NCBI RefSeq assembly: GCF_011067745.1
Contig: NZ_JAAMPJ010000004.1
Span: 124,001 to 188,000, forward strand
DNA from: Lentzea alba
GTDB taxonomy: Bacteria; Actinomycetota; Actinomycetes; Mycobacteriales; Pseudonocardiaceae
DNA: 64,000 nucleotides
Direction of reading: 5' to 3'
In this document: piece after piece, positions 7,748 through 15,903 of the stretch
Numbering within the stretch: position 1 is the first letter of the stretch
Layout of the letters: each line of letters starts with the position of its first letter
Translations under genes and position numbers: made by a program
Notes under the pieces: generated by a model
Databases searched by the model: none
Seen by the model: only the letters and a program-made list of their open reading frames with translations
Told to the model about the DNA's origin: nothing

Positions 7748-9424
7748 ATGAAGAGGCACGTGCGCGACAGTTTCTTCGTCGTGGGCGAAGGAGTGCTGGA
7801 ATTCGACGGCAGCGGTGAGGCCACCACGCGTCAGCCCTCCACGGCGGAGGAGTTGCGCAGGTTCCGGTTCTCACGACTCGGGCCCAAGGGCCCGCGGACG
7901 GACGAGGGTTTGCGCGAGGCGCTCGCGAACGCGATGACGCCGACCGGCACCCAGCCCGACTCGGAGAACCCGGCCGTGCCGGCGGGGTTCACCTACCTCG
8001 GGCAGTTCGTCGACCACGACCTGACGATGGACCGCACCGAGTCGCAGCTCGGCCAGGACGTCAACGTGGACGAGCTGATGCAGGGCCGCTCGCCGGCGCT
8101 GGACCTCGACTCGGTCTACGGCCGCGGCCCGCGCGACAAGGACGACCAGGTCTTCTACGCCGAGGACGGCGTGAAGCTCAAGATGGGCACCACCTCGGAG
8201 GCAGGGCCGGGGTTCCCGCCGATGGAGGGCTTCGACCTGCCGCGCCGCGGTGGGACCGCGGGCACCGCCGCGGATCGGCGCGCGCCGCTGATCCCGGACG
8301 CGCGCAACGACGAGAACCTGGTGATCGCGCAGACCCACCTGGCGTTCATCCGGTTCCACAACCGCGTGGTCGACGAGCTCGCGCTCACCGGCCTCACGGG
8401 TGACCGGCTGTTCCGCGCCGCCAAGGAACTCGTGGTGCGGCACTACCAGTGGATGCTGAGGACGGACTTCCTGCCGCGCATCGTCGACCCGGCGATCGTG
8501 GACGACGTCTTCACCAACGGCCGCAAGTTCTTCGAGGTGCCCGGCAAGCACTACGGCCACGGCAACACGCCGACGATGCCGATCGAGTTCTCGGTCGCGT
8601 CCTACCGGCTCGGCCACAGCATGATCCGCGAGCAGTACGAGTGGAACCGGGTGTTCAACTCGGTTCCCGGCATCGGCCTCGTGCCGGGCACGCTGTTCCT
8701 GCTGTTCGTGTTCACCGGTACCGCCGGCAACTTCGACCCCAGCTCCAGCGTGCCCGACCTGGACGACGTGAACAGGGGTGACGTCTTCACGTTGCCCAGC
8801 AACTGGATCGCGGACTTCCGCCGCCTCTACGACTTCACCGAGGCGGACCGGGACGACCTGGTGCCCCCGGCGGAGTTCGGCGGCGGCAACATCACCAAGC
8901 GGATCGACTCGCTGCTGGTGGACCCGCTGCGGCAGCTGCCGGCCGGCACGTTCGGTGGCCGTGGCACGCAGTTCCCGGAAATCCAGCGCAACCTCGCGTT
9001 CCGCAACCTGACCAGGGCGAACATGATGGAGCTCGCCACCGGTCAGCAGATGGCGGAGCTGTTCGGGGTCGAACCGCTCACCGCCGAGCAGATCCTGGTC
9101 GGCAACGGTGGCGCGAACCTGGACTCGCTCACCGAGGAACAGAAGGCGCAGCTGGCCGAGGCCACGCCGTTGTGGTTCTACGTCCTGCGCGAGGCGGAGG
9201 TCGGCAACGGTCTGATGGGTCCCGTGGGTGGCCGGCTCACCGCCGAGGTGTTCCACCGGGCCATCGAGGGCAGCCGGATCTCGATCGTGCGCTCGCCGTA
9301 CTGGCGGCCCACGCTCGGCCCGGACTCCAGCACGTTCCGCATGGTCGACCTGCTGCTGTTCGCCTTCGAGGGCAAGGCCGACCTGCTGAACCCGCTCGGC
9401 GACCCGCCGCCGCCGAGCAACTGA
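7748..9424 (+). CDS. Animal-type heme peroxidase (peroxidase-cyclooxygenase superfamily)
   Basis: This bacterial member of the animal heme peroxidase family has 558 residues. The distal histidine is His90 in GQFVDHDLT, and the proximal heme ligand is His290 in YRLGHSMIR. The FIRFHNRVVDEL segment between them is also conserved. There is no signal peptide, so it is cytoplasmic or leaves by another route. Such enzymes use hydrogen peroxide to oxidise halides, thiocyanate or small phenols; the substrate is unknown here. ATG 7748 is supported by ACAGGGGGAAGT just before it. A DoxX-like membrane protein gene follows after 58 bases, separated by a strong hairpin. Confidence 0.87.
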   Translation: MKRHVRDSFFVVGEGVLEFDGSGEATTRQPSTAEELRRFRFSRLGPKGPRTDEGLREALANAMTPTGTQPDSENPAVPAGFTYLGQFVDHDLTMDRTESQLGQDVNVDELMQGRSPALDLDSVYGRGPRDKDDQVFYAEDGVKLKMGTTSEAGPGFPPMEGFDLPRRGGTAGTAADRRAPLIPDARNDENLVIAQTHLAFIRFHNRVVDELALTGLTGDRLFRAAKELVVRHYQWMLRTDFLPRIVDPAIVDDVFTNGRKFFEVPGKHYGHGNTPTMPIEFSVASYRLGHSMIREQYEWNRVFNSVPGIGLVPGTLFLLFVFTGTAGNFDPSSSVPDLDDVNRGDVFTLPSNWIADFRRLYDFTEADRDDLVPPAEFGGGNITKRIDSLLVDPLRQLPAGTFGGRGTQFPEIQRNLAFRNLTRANMMELATGQQMAELFGVEPLTAEQILVGNGGANLDSLTEEQKAQLAEATPLWFYVLREAEVGNGLMGPVGGRLTAEVFHRAIEGSRISIVRSPYWRPTLGPDSSTFRMVDLLLFAFEGKADLLNPLGDPPPPSN

Positions 9425-9436
9425 TCTTCCTCGCTC

Positions 9437-9472
9437 CTCCTGTCTGGCTGGGTGGTGGCAGCCAGACAGGAG
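9437..9472 (+). promoter_or_regulatory. Perfect 14-base hairpin overlapping a ribosome site
   Basis: CTCCTGTCTGGCTG (9437-9450) pairs perfectly with CAGCCAGACAGGAG (9459-9472) around an 8-base loop. The right arm ends in AGGAG, part of the purine-rich ribosome site of the DoxX-like gene starting at 9483. It may be a terminator without a U-tract for the peroxidase gene, or a translational switch that hides the ribosome site. Confidence 0.7.
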
Positions 9473-9482
9473 AGGGAGATCA

Positions 9483-9944
9483 ATGTCGCGTCCGGAAACC
9501 ACACGCCGCGAGAGCACGGAAGAACGCCTGACTCGTTTTGCGCGAGAGTCCGGAATTCCGCTGCTGCGTCTTGGACTGGGGGTCGTGTACCTCTGGTTCG
9601 GCGTGCTGAAGCTCTTTCCCGGTGGCAGCCCTGCACAGGATCTCGTCGAACGCACGGTGTCCGCGCTGACGTTCGGGATCATCCACGGGGATTTGGCCAG
9701 ACTGAGTGCCGCGATCACCGAAATCGGGATCGCAGTGGTTCTGCTGAGCTTCCGCGCACCACGATTGTGCGCGGTCCTGCTGATCGGTCACGTCGTGCTG
9801 GTGTCGACACCTCTGGTGTTGTTCCCCGGCGAGATGTGGGCCGGTCCGCTGCAGGCGTCGTTCGAAGCCCAGTACATCCTGAAGAACCTGGTGACCGTCG
9901 CCGCCGCGGTGGTCATCGCCTCATCGCACCCGAGGGTGCGGTGA
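9483..9944 (+). CDS. DoxX/DUF417-like four-helix membrane protein
   Basis: The 153-residue protein has about four membrane helices (near residues 25-45, 70-90, 95-115 and 130-147). It opens with the ESGIPLLRLGLGVVYLWFG pattern seen in DoxX-like and YkgB/DUF417 proteins. Some relatives work with redox enzymes at the membrane; a direct activity is not established. The ribosome site AGGAGAGGGAG is strong but partly inside the preceding hairpin. Its position just after a heme peroxidase gene suggests a joint role in oxidant handling. A strong terminator ends the unit. Confidence 0.7.
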   Translation: MSRPETTRRESTEERLTRFARESGIPLLRLGLGVVYLWFGVLKLFPGGSPAQDLVERTVSALTFGIIHGDLARLSAAITEIGIAVVLLSFRAPRLCAVLLIGHVVLVSTPLVLFPGEMWAGPLQASFEAQYILKNLVTVAAAVVIASSHPRVR

Positions 9945-9992
9945 CCGGGAGCCGCTCGATCCCCGAGGATCGGGCGGCTCCCGGCATTTTTC
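9945..9992 (+). terminator. Rho-independent terminator
   Basis: A 17-base stem (left arm starts CCGGGAGCCG, right arm ends GGCTCCCGG) with a single T-G wobble and a 6-base loop is followed by CATTTTT. It begins directly after the DoxX-like stop codon and closes the peroxidase unit. Confidence 0.9.
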
Positions 9993-10011
9993 GGTTGGGC
10001 ACGGCGGTACG

Positions 10012-11250
10012 GTGCGATTCATGGGGGGATCACTCGCGCCGTTGGCGCATCCGGCTTTCCGTTGGCTGCTCGGTGCTCGCGTGACGACGATGGCCGGCAG
10101 CGCGATGGCGCAGATAGCGCTGGTGTTCGCCGTGCGGGACGTGACGGAGTCGGTCACCACGCTCGGCGTCGTCGTGGCGGCGCGCTCGATCGCGAACCTG
10201 GTGTTCCTGCTGTGGGGCGGGGTCTTGGCGGACCGCCTGCCCCGCCAGTTCGTGCTCGTCGGGTCGTCCACGGTGTCGGCGCTGAGCCAGGGGCTGCTCG
10301 CCGTCCTGGTGCTGACCGGATCGGTGTCCATCGCGGCGTTCGTGGTGCTGGCGGTGGTGAACGGCATGTCGAGCGCGTTCTCGTTCCCCGCCTCCGCGGC
10401 CCTCGTCCCGCAGACCGTGCCCACCGAGCTGCGGCAGAGCGCCAACGCGCTGCTGCGCCTCGGGTTGAACTCGTCGATGATCGCGGGTGCCTCGCTGGGC
10501 GGCCTGTTGATCGCTTTCGCGGGCCCGGGCTGGGGTCTCGCGGTCGACGCGTTGTCGTTCGCGCTGGCGGGCCTGTGCTTCTCGTTCGTGCGGGTGCCCG
10601 CGGCCCGCGTCGCCGCCGAGCACAAACCAGGTGTGCTCTCCGAGCTGCGGATCGGCTGGACGGAGTTCGTGTCGCGGCCCTGGGTGTGGATCGTGGTCGT
10701 GGCCTTCTTCCTGGTCAACGCGGCCTACGCCGGCGGCACGATGGTGCTCGGCCCGGTCCTCGCGGACACCGTGATCGGCCGTGAGACCTGGGGCTTCGTG
10801 CTGGCCGCGCAGACGGCGGGCATGCTCGCCGGAGCTTTTCTGACGCTGCGGCTCAAGATGCGCCGGTTGTTGCTGTTCGGCTGTGCGTGCATCGCGGCGT
10901 TCGCGATGCTGCCCGTGGCGCTCGCCCTGCACCCGCAACCGTGGCTGCTGATGCTCGCCGCCTTCGTGTGCGGGCTGTGCATGGAGCAGTTCGGGGTGGC
11001 GTGGGAGACGTCGCTGCAGCACCACGTGCCGCAGGACCGGCTCGCGCGGGTCTACTCCTACGACATGCTCGGGTCGATGGCGGCGGTTCCGCTCGCGCAG
11101 CTGGTGATCGGTCCGGTGTCGGGGGCCGCCGGGATCACCGCGACCCTGCTGGGCTGCGCGGCGATCCAGGTGGCCGCGACGCTGTTCATGGTCACCTCGC
11201 GGTCCGTGCGGTCGGTCGAGAACCTTCCTTCGGTGCAACCGGTTCGTTGA
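10012..11250 (+). CDS. MFS transporter, EntS/MFS_3-type exporter
   Basis: This 412-residue major facilitator protein has about 12 membrane helices and resembles the EntS-like exporter group. The helix 2-3 loop motif GGVLADRLPRQ and the GMSSAFSFPASAALVPQTVP segment are typical of that group. It could export a drug, siderophore or other small product; the substrate is unknown. Translation may start at GTG 10012 or at ATG 10021, which is followed by GGSLAPLAHPAFRWLLGAR. It appears to be monocistronic. Confidence 0.85.
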   Translation: MRFMGGSLAPLAHPAFRWLLGARVTTMAGSAMAQIALVFAVRDVTESVTTLGVVVAARSIANLVFLLWGGVLADRLPRQFVLVGSSTVSALSQGLLAVLVLTGSVSIAAFVVLAVVNGMSSAFSFPASAALVPQTVPTELRQSANALLRLGLNSSMIAGASLGGLLIAFAGPGWGLAVDALSFALAGLCFSFVRVPAARVAAEHKPGVLSELRIGWTEFVSRPWVWIVVVAFFLVNAAYAGGTMVLGPVLADTVIGRETWGFVLAAQTAGMLAGAFLTLRLKMRRLLLFGCACIAAFAMLPVALALHPQPWLLMLAAFVCGLCMEQFGVAWETSLQHHVPQDRLARVYSYDMLGSMAAVPLAQLVIGPVSGAAGITATLLGCAAIQVAATLFMVTSRSVRSVENLPSVQPVR

Positions 11251-11306
11251 GCGGGTGAGGGCACTCGGTACGCTCGTTCGAGATCCACTTCAAACTGGGG
11301 AAGTGA

Positions 11307-12728
11307 ATGAAGCTCAAACGGTTCACCGTGCTGTGCACCGCGCTCGCGCTGACGGGTGCCTCCCTGGCACCTGCGGCAGCCTCTGAAGAGAGCCACCTGA
11401 AGTTGGCGGAGCGGCTGCGCGAAGCGATCGTCGCGCAGAACTTCAAGGACGTCATCGACCTGACCCCACCGGAAGCCGGCTTCGCCGCGCGGTCGGCCGG
11501 TCAGCGGGAGAAGTACGACCCGAGCCCGGCCGAGCTGATGCGGAAGGCCCAGGCGCGGACGACCGCGGCTGTGGACGCGGCTGCGGCTGGAAAGCCCTTG
11601 CACCAGACGCCGAACATGGACGCGGCGATCATCGAGCTCGACCCGCTGGGCCGTCCCGCGACGGTGGCGAACGTCCTGCTCAGCCCGCAGTACCCGAACG
11701 GCGTGGTCGTGCCGGTCAAGCGCAAGGGCCTGTCCACCGACCAGGTCCGGTACCGCTGGTGGGACGACACCGAGTGGGACGTCAACGGCGGCAAGGGCAC
11801 GCGGGACGTGCTGGCCGGCCGGGAGAACGCGGCGATCGACTTCTCGTCGCCGTACCCCGCTTCGGTGCTGAAGCTGATGGTGGGCTTCGGCGTGCTGCGG
11901 CTCGCGGACCAGGGCAAGGTCGACCTGGACGCCGACTACGTCTACGACCCGAACCCGGTGCGCGAGGCGTGCGGCGGGCCGTCGGTCAAGAAGATCCGCC
12001 AGCACTTCGACGAGATGATCACGAAGTCGCAGAACGAGTCCACCTGCGCGTTGATCAAGATGATCCACGACCTGAACGCGTGGGACCAGATCAACCAGTC
12101 GTTCGTCGACCTCGGCATGCCGACGCTGATGGTCACCGGGACCATCCCGGGCAACGGCGGCCGGTGGATCGGCGCGAACATGAGCGGCCTCGACACCGCG
12201 AAGCTCCTGCTGCTGATCAACGGCGGCTTGGGCGACCTGTGGACGACCGACCAGGGCAAGGCGATCACCCGTAACGAGCTGTCGGCCTCGTCGCGGAAGT
12301 TCTTCCAGGAGACCCTGGCCGGCCAGGGCCACAACGAGATGCTGTCCACGCCGAACTGGTGCGGTCGCGACTACCCGGTGCAGGGCATCCCGCAGCAGGT
12401 GCCGTCGCGCTGGATCAAGCCGGACGGCACGGTGACCGTCGGCGACGCCGTCTACGACCGTGACGTCCGCCCGTGCAACGACGCCGCCGAGGTGACCTTC
12501 GCGCACAAGACCGGCTGGGTCGACACCACCGGTTCCGACGCGGGCATCGTGAAGTCGTTCCGCGGCAAGAACAACCGCAACTACATCGTGGTCGTGTTCT
12601 GCAACCTGGGCACCGACTACGTCGACGCGAACCGCCCGGCGGACCCGCCCGGCGTGTTCCCCGTGCTGTACACGCAGAAGTACGCGCAGCTCGGCAAGGC
12701 GATCGACAACATCATGAAGAACCTGTAG
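11307..12728 (+). CDS. Secreted serine hydrolase of the class A beta-lactamase/PBP fold
   Basis: The protein has 473 residues with a signal peptide (about 1-25, ending AAAS). The penicillin-recognising fold is shown by Ser186-Val-Leu-Lys189 (SxxK, nucleophile and general base) and the KTG triad at 401-403 (HKTGWVDTTGSDAG). A SQNESTCALIK segment lies near where the SxN motif is expected. It is longer than ordinary class A beta-lactamases because of a roughly 120-residue N-terminal domain. It may hydrolyse beta-lactams or act on cell-wall peptides; sequence does not decide. The ATG follows GGGGAAGTGA. The downstream hairpin is shared with the convergent nitrile hydratase operon. Confidence 0.8.
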   Translation: MKLKRFTVLCTALALTGASLAPAAASEESHLKLAERLREAIVAQNFKDVIDLTPPEAGFAARSAGQREKYDPSPAELMRKAQARTTAAVDAAAAGKPLHQTPNMDAAIIELDPLGRPATVANVLLSPQYPNGVVVPVKRKGLSTDQVRYRWWDDTEWDVNGGKGTRDVLAGRENAAIDFSSPYPASVLKLMVGFGVLRLADQGKVDLDADYVYDPNPVREACGGPSVKKIRQHFDEMITKSQNESTCALIKMIHDLNAWDQINQSFVDLGMPTLMVTGTIPGNGGRWIGANMSGLDTAKLLLLINGGLGDLWTTDQGKAITRNELSASSRKFFQETLAGQGHNEMLSTPNWCGRDYPVQGIPQQVPSRWIKPDGTVTVGDAVYDRDVRPCNDAAEVTFAHKTGWVDTTGSDAGIVKSFRGKNNRNYIVVVFCNLGTDYVDANRPADPPGVFPVLYTQKYAQLGKAIDNIMKNL

Positions 12729-12735
12729 TCCGGTC

Positions 12736-12774
12736 GATCGGCACCGCGGTCTTCACACGGCCGCGGTGCCGATC
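12736..12774. terminator. Bidirectional terminator hairpin inside a gene end
   Basis: GATCGGCACCGCGG (12736-12749) pairs perfectly with CCGCGGTGCCGATC (12761-12774) around an 11-base loop, between two convergent genes. The right arm also encodes the last residues (IGTAA) of the nitrile hydratase alpha subunit, so the terminator overlaps coding sequence. Confidence 0.82.
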
Positions 12775-13343
12775 AGTCCGTTGCGCGTCACCTTTGCGGC
12801 CAGTTCTGCTTCGGTCAGGTCCTCGGTGTTCGCGGGCCGGCGTGGCAGGACCATGTACCGCGACTCGGCGTTCGCGTCCCACACCTGGATCTCGGTGCTC
12901 TCGGGCAGGGTGAGCCCGAACTGTGCCAGCACCTCACGCGGATGGCTGACCACTTTGGACCGGTAGGCCGGGCTCTTGTACCAGGTGGGCGACGGACCGA
13001 GCAGCGAGAGCGGGTAACAGCTGCAGAGCGTGCACACGATCACGTTGTGCACCTGCGCGGTGTTCTCGACGACGTGCAGCCGTTGCACCTGCAGCCCGCC
13101 ACCCATCGACAGTCCGAGCTCGGGCAACGCCTCGTTCGCGTTCTCCAGCAGCCGCGCCTTGAAGCCGTCGTCCACCCAGGCCCGCGCGACCACCCGGAAA
13201 CCGTTGGCCGGTGAGGCCTTGTGCGCGAACGCCTCCAGCACCTGGTCCAGTTCCCGCGCGTCCAGCAGCCCCTTCTCCTCGAGGATCGCTTCCAGTTCCC
13301 GGACGCGCGCGGCGATCGGGGAGTCGTCGTGGTCGTCACTCAT
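12753..13343 (-). CDS. Nitrile hydratase alpha subunit, cobalt type (SCNase gamma/ToyJ-like)
   Basis: This is the metal-carrying subunit of a nitrile hydratase-family enzyme, which hydrates nitriles to amides (or thiocyanate in SCNase). The metal claw VCTLCSC spans residues 103-109, with Cys104, Cys107 and Cys109. Threonine at 105 marks the non-corrin cobalt class; iron enzymes carry serine. In the family Cys107 and Cys109 become sulfinic and sulfenic acids. At 196 residues the length is normal. Its start overlaps the preceding gene by 8 bases. Both neighbours upstream are halves of a beta subunit, so the enzyme must be built from three chains. No activator (p14K-like) gene is visible nearby. 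Confidence 0.9.
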   Translation of the reverse strand: MSDDHDDSPIAARVRELEAILEEKGLLDARELDQVLEAFAHKASPANGFRVVARAWVDDGFKARLLENANEALPELGLSMGGGLQVQRLHVVENTAQVHNVIVCTLCSCYPLSLLGPSPTWYKSPAYRSKVVSHPREVLAQFGLTLPESTEIQVWDANAESRYMVLPRRPANTEDLTEAELAAKVTRNGLIGTAAV

Positions 13344-13602
13344 CGCCGAGGTAGTCCTCCCAGAGGGACAGGGTCACCGTGTGGTCGCCCTGCCCGAACA
13401 GTTCCTGTGCGGAGAACCGCACCAGGTACACCTGTTGCGGCTGCTCGATTCCCTGCGCGCTCAGGTCCGCCAGCGGATGCACGCCGTCGCTGCCGATCAC
13501 CGTGCCGGACTTTCCGCGAGCGTAGTGCGGCAGCCGCGTGTGATGATCCGGGTCCACAGTGGACGTCCGAACCCGATCGCCTGGGTGGTAGCGCTCAGAC
13601 AA
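13336..13602 (-). CDS. Nitrile hydratase beta subunit, C-terminal half as a separate chain
   Basis: The 88-residue protein equals the C-terminal SH3-like domain of the nitrile hydratase beta subunit. The hallmarks are YHPGDRVR at the start, HTRLPHYARGKSGTV, and VYLVRFSAQELFG. This is the same split seen in thiocyanate hydrolase (SCNase alpha) and in toyocamycin nitrile hydratase. The start is TTG, supported by GAGGAGAAGGGCG directly before it. It overlaps the gene before and the gene after by 8 bases each, so the three chains are probably translated in fixed ratio. Confidence 0.88.
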   Translation of the reverse strand: MSERYHPGDRVRTSTVDPDHHTRLPHYARGKSGTVIGSDGVHPLADLSAQGIEQPQQVYLVRFSAQELFGQGDHTVTLSLWEDYLGDE

Positions 13603-13846
13603 CGCCCTTCTCCTCGAGCAGCGTCCGGATCGCCCGGAACCAGTTCTCGTAGTAGGACGACTCGTGCGACATCGTCCGTTCGACGGCGTCCCGGAACTCG
13701 TCCAGGTTGTAGATGTCGCGCCCGATCAGCGCTCGGTTCATCGCGAGCACGTGCGCTTCCCAGTCGGCGTGGAAGGGCGGCTCGTCGAGCTCCTCCACGA
13801 CCGGCCCGAACCCGTCCTGCCCGCCGACGTCGTTGATCCTCGGCAT
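13595..13846 (-). CDS. Nitrile hydratase beta subunit, N-terminal half as a separate chain
   Basis: The 83-residue protein equals the N-terminal part of the beta subunit (SCNase beta-like). It starts MPRINDVGGQDGFGPV, matching the conserved opening of beta subunits, and continues with FHADWEAHVLAMNRAL and SYYENWFRAIRTLLEE. Cobalt-enzyme activator proteins share the second half of this pattern but lack the DVGGxDGFG opening, so a beta half is the better call. The ATG is preceded by AGGAGGTGAG. The stop codon of the epimerase gene sits inside this ribosome site, so the two genes are translationally coupled. Confidence 0.85.
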   Translation of the reverse strand: MPRINDVGGQDGFGPVVEELDEPPFHADWEAHVLAMNRALIGRDIYNLDEFRDAVERTMSHESSYYENWFRAIRTLLEEKGVV

Positions 13847-13847
13847 C

Positions 13848-14780
13848 TCACCTCCTGCGCTGGGTCGACCTCTGGGCCAGATTCTGCGCTGCCTCCCGCC
13901 AGTTCGGGAAGTGGAACTCGAATCCGGCCTGGGTGAGTCGCTGCGGAACGACCCGGCGGCTCTTGAGCAGCAGTTCGGTGTCGCTCCTGAGCACGAACGC
14001 CCCGATCTCGGCCATCCAGCTCGTCGCGGGCAGCCCGACCGGGCTGTGCCAGGCCTTGCGCAGCTCGCGCATGAAGTCTTTTTGCGGCAACGGTTCCGGT
14101 GCCGCGAGGTTCACCGCGCCCTCGATCGGTTCCCTGATCAGCAACGCGACCGCCCGCACGAAGTCGTCGTCGTGGATCCACGACACGTACTGCCGCCCGC
14201 CCGCGATCGGTCCGCCGAGGCCGAGCCGTGCCATCCACGAAAGGTAGTCGAACACACCGGCTTTGTCCGGGCTCATCACCATCGCCGCTCTGAGCGCGAC
14301 CTTGCGGGTGTGCGGCGTGTCGGCCTCGTTCAGCTCCGCCTCCCACCGCTTGGCGATCTCGACGCTGTACGCCCAGTAGCCCGGCACGCCCTGCTCACGG
14401 CCACCGATGATGCCGGTTTCCTCGTCGTTCGGTGCGTCGAACCTGTGGGCGTAGATCGTCGCCGTGCTCATCTGCAACCACACTCGGGGCGGGCTTGCGG
14501 CCTTGGCGATCGCCTGTCCGACGACCCGCGCCGAATCCACTCGCGATCGCATCATCTGCTGGAGGTTTTCGGCCGTGTAGCGGCAGCTCACGCTCCGGCC
14601 CGCCAGGTTGATCACGACGTCCGCGCCGTCGATCTCTGCCGCCCAGTCGCCCAGCGTGCTGCCGTCCCAGCGCACGCCGCTGGTTCGGCTGATGATCACT
14701 ACCTCGTGGCCGGCTGCTGTCAGTGCCCTGGTCAGCACTGTGCCGATCTGGCCGGTGCCGCCTGGAATCACGATCTTCAT
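13848..14780 (-). CDS. TIGR01777-type NAD(P)-dependent epimerase/SDR
   Basis: This 310-residue extended short-chain dehydrogenase is of the TIGR01777/YfcH type. The Rossmann motif GGTGQIGTVL lies at residues 7-16, followed by DVVINLAGRSVSCRY, a further hallmark of this family. The C-terminal DUF1731-like segment includes MRELRKAWHSPVGLPA and LTQAGFEFHFPNWREA. Its reaction is not established in any close relative known to me. Translation starts at ATG 14780 with AGGGGGC before it. It is the first gene of the operon that ends with the three nitrile hydratase chains, and its stop codon lies 1 base before their first start. Confidence 0.85.
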   Translation of the reverse strand: MKIVIPGGTGQIGTVLTRALTAAGHEVVIISRTSGVRWDGSTLGDWAAEIDGADVVINLAGRSVSCRYTAENLQQMMRSRVDSARVVGQAIAKAASPPRVWLQMSTATIYAHRFDAPNDEETGIIGGREQGVPGYWAYSVEIAKRWEAELNEADTPHTRKVALRAAMVMSPDKAGVFDYLSWMARLGLGGPIAGGRQYVSWIHDDDFVRAVALLIREPIEGAVNLAAPEPLPQKDFMRELRKAWHSPVGLPATSWMAEIGAFVLRSDTELLLKSRRVVPQRLTQAGFEFHFPNWREAAQNLAQRSTQRRR

Positions 14781-14940
14781 GTGTTGCCCCCTCGGTGGCT
14801 GACGCTAGTGGTGGGGAGCTGAGAGTTGTTTCAGGCTTCTAGGGCACGCCTGCGGCGACCCGACACATGCCCTCCTTCGTCGGGCGTGTGCCGGAACGAA
14901 TTCTGTGGGCGCGTTGTGTCGGTGGACGCTCCTATAGATG

Positions 14941-15903
14941 TCAAGCGCTGCGAGCGAGGTCTTTCATGATCGCTGTGTGGGCTTCGCGGAGGACGTAGCG
15001 TTTGAGGCAGCGGATGATGTCGCGTTTGGTGAGGCCTTCTGTAGTGCGTCGTTGCAGGTAGGCCTGGGTGCGTGGGCAGTAGCGCAGGCGGACGACGACG
15101 GTGGTGTGCAGGGCTCGGTTGGCTTGTCGTTCGCCGCCTCGGTTGAGCCGGTGTTTGTCGGTGCGTCCGGATGAGGCGGGTAGTGGGGCGACGCCGCAGA
15201 GTTTGGCGAAGGAGGCTTCGCTGTGGAGCCGGTCGGGGTTGTCGCCGGCTGTGACGAGCAGCTGGCCGGCGATGTCGGTGCCAATGCCGAGCAGGCCGAC
15301 CAGAGTCGGTGCGGTGGTGGCGACCAGCGGCTCGAGGTGCCGGTCGAGCTGGTTGATGTGCTGGGTGAGGCTGGTGATCCGTTCGGCGATGGCGCGCAGG
15401 GCGAGCATGGTGCCGTGGATGGGGTTGGTGATGAGGTTGGTGAGTTCGTTGCGGGCGGCGGTGCGAGCTTTGATCGCGCCGGAGCGGGCGATGTGCAGGA
15501 CGCGGACGGACTCGATCGGCCCGTCGGCGGTTTTGGTGTGGCGGTTTTGTCGTCGGGGATGACGGCGCGGGCTGCGTTGATGGCGTCGATGACGTCGGAT
15601 TTGCCGTGGCTGCGGCGGGTTCGCCGGTCGGGGCGGGAGACTTCGCGGACCTGGATGCCGTGCTGGCGCAGCGATACCGCTAGTTGTTTGCCGTAAGAGC
15701 CGGTGCCTTCGACGCCGACCTTTGACCGGGCCGAAGTCGGGCAGCCAGTGCCCCAGTCGCGTGCAGCCGTCGGGAGTGGCGGGGAATTGGGCGTCGCCCA
15801 GGAGCCGGCCGAGGTGGTCGAGTGCGGCGGCGTGGTGGGTGTCGGTGTGGGTGTCGACTCCGCCGAACACCTCACCGTGGGCAGGGGTGTGTGGATCGGG
15901 CAT
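14941..15903 (-). pseudogene. IS110-family transposase broken by two frameshifts
   Basis: If read through, the gene encodes 320 residues of a DEDD-type IS110 transposase. The N-terminal RuvC-like domain shows GGVDTHTDTH, then VGVEGTGSYGKQL and GKSDVIDAINAARA. The C-terminal transposase_20 part shows LVGLLGIGTDIAGQLL, SFAKLCGVAPLPASSG and the KHRLNRGGERQANRAL box with its catalytic-serine region (PLPASSG). One surplus base lies near 15718-15720 (AAAGG on the coding strand) and one missing base near 15531-15534 (a run of four A), so the outer parts share a frame and the middle does not. Either the gene is dead or the two runs are sequencing errors. IS110 elements are not known to use programmed frameshifting. 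Confidence 0.82.

Noticed and set aside
15530-15723. Programmed frameshifting in the IS110 transposase
   Set aside because: The two shifts are opposite and lie inside the catalytic domain. IS110 elements are not known to use frameshifting, so decay or sequencing error is simpler.
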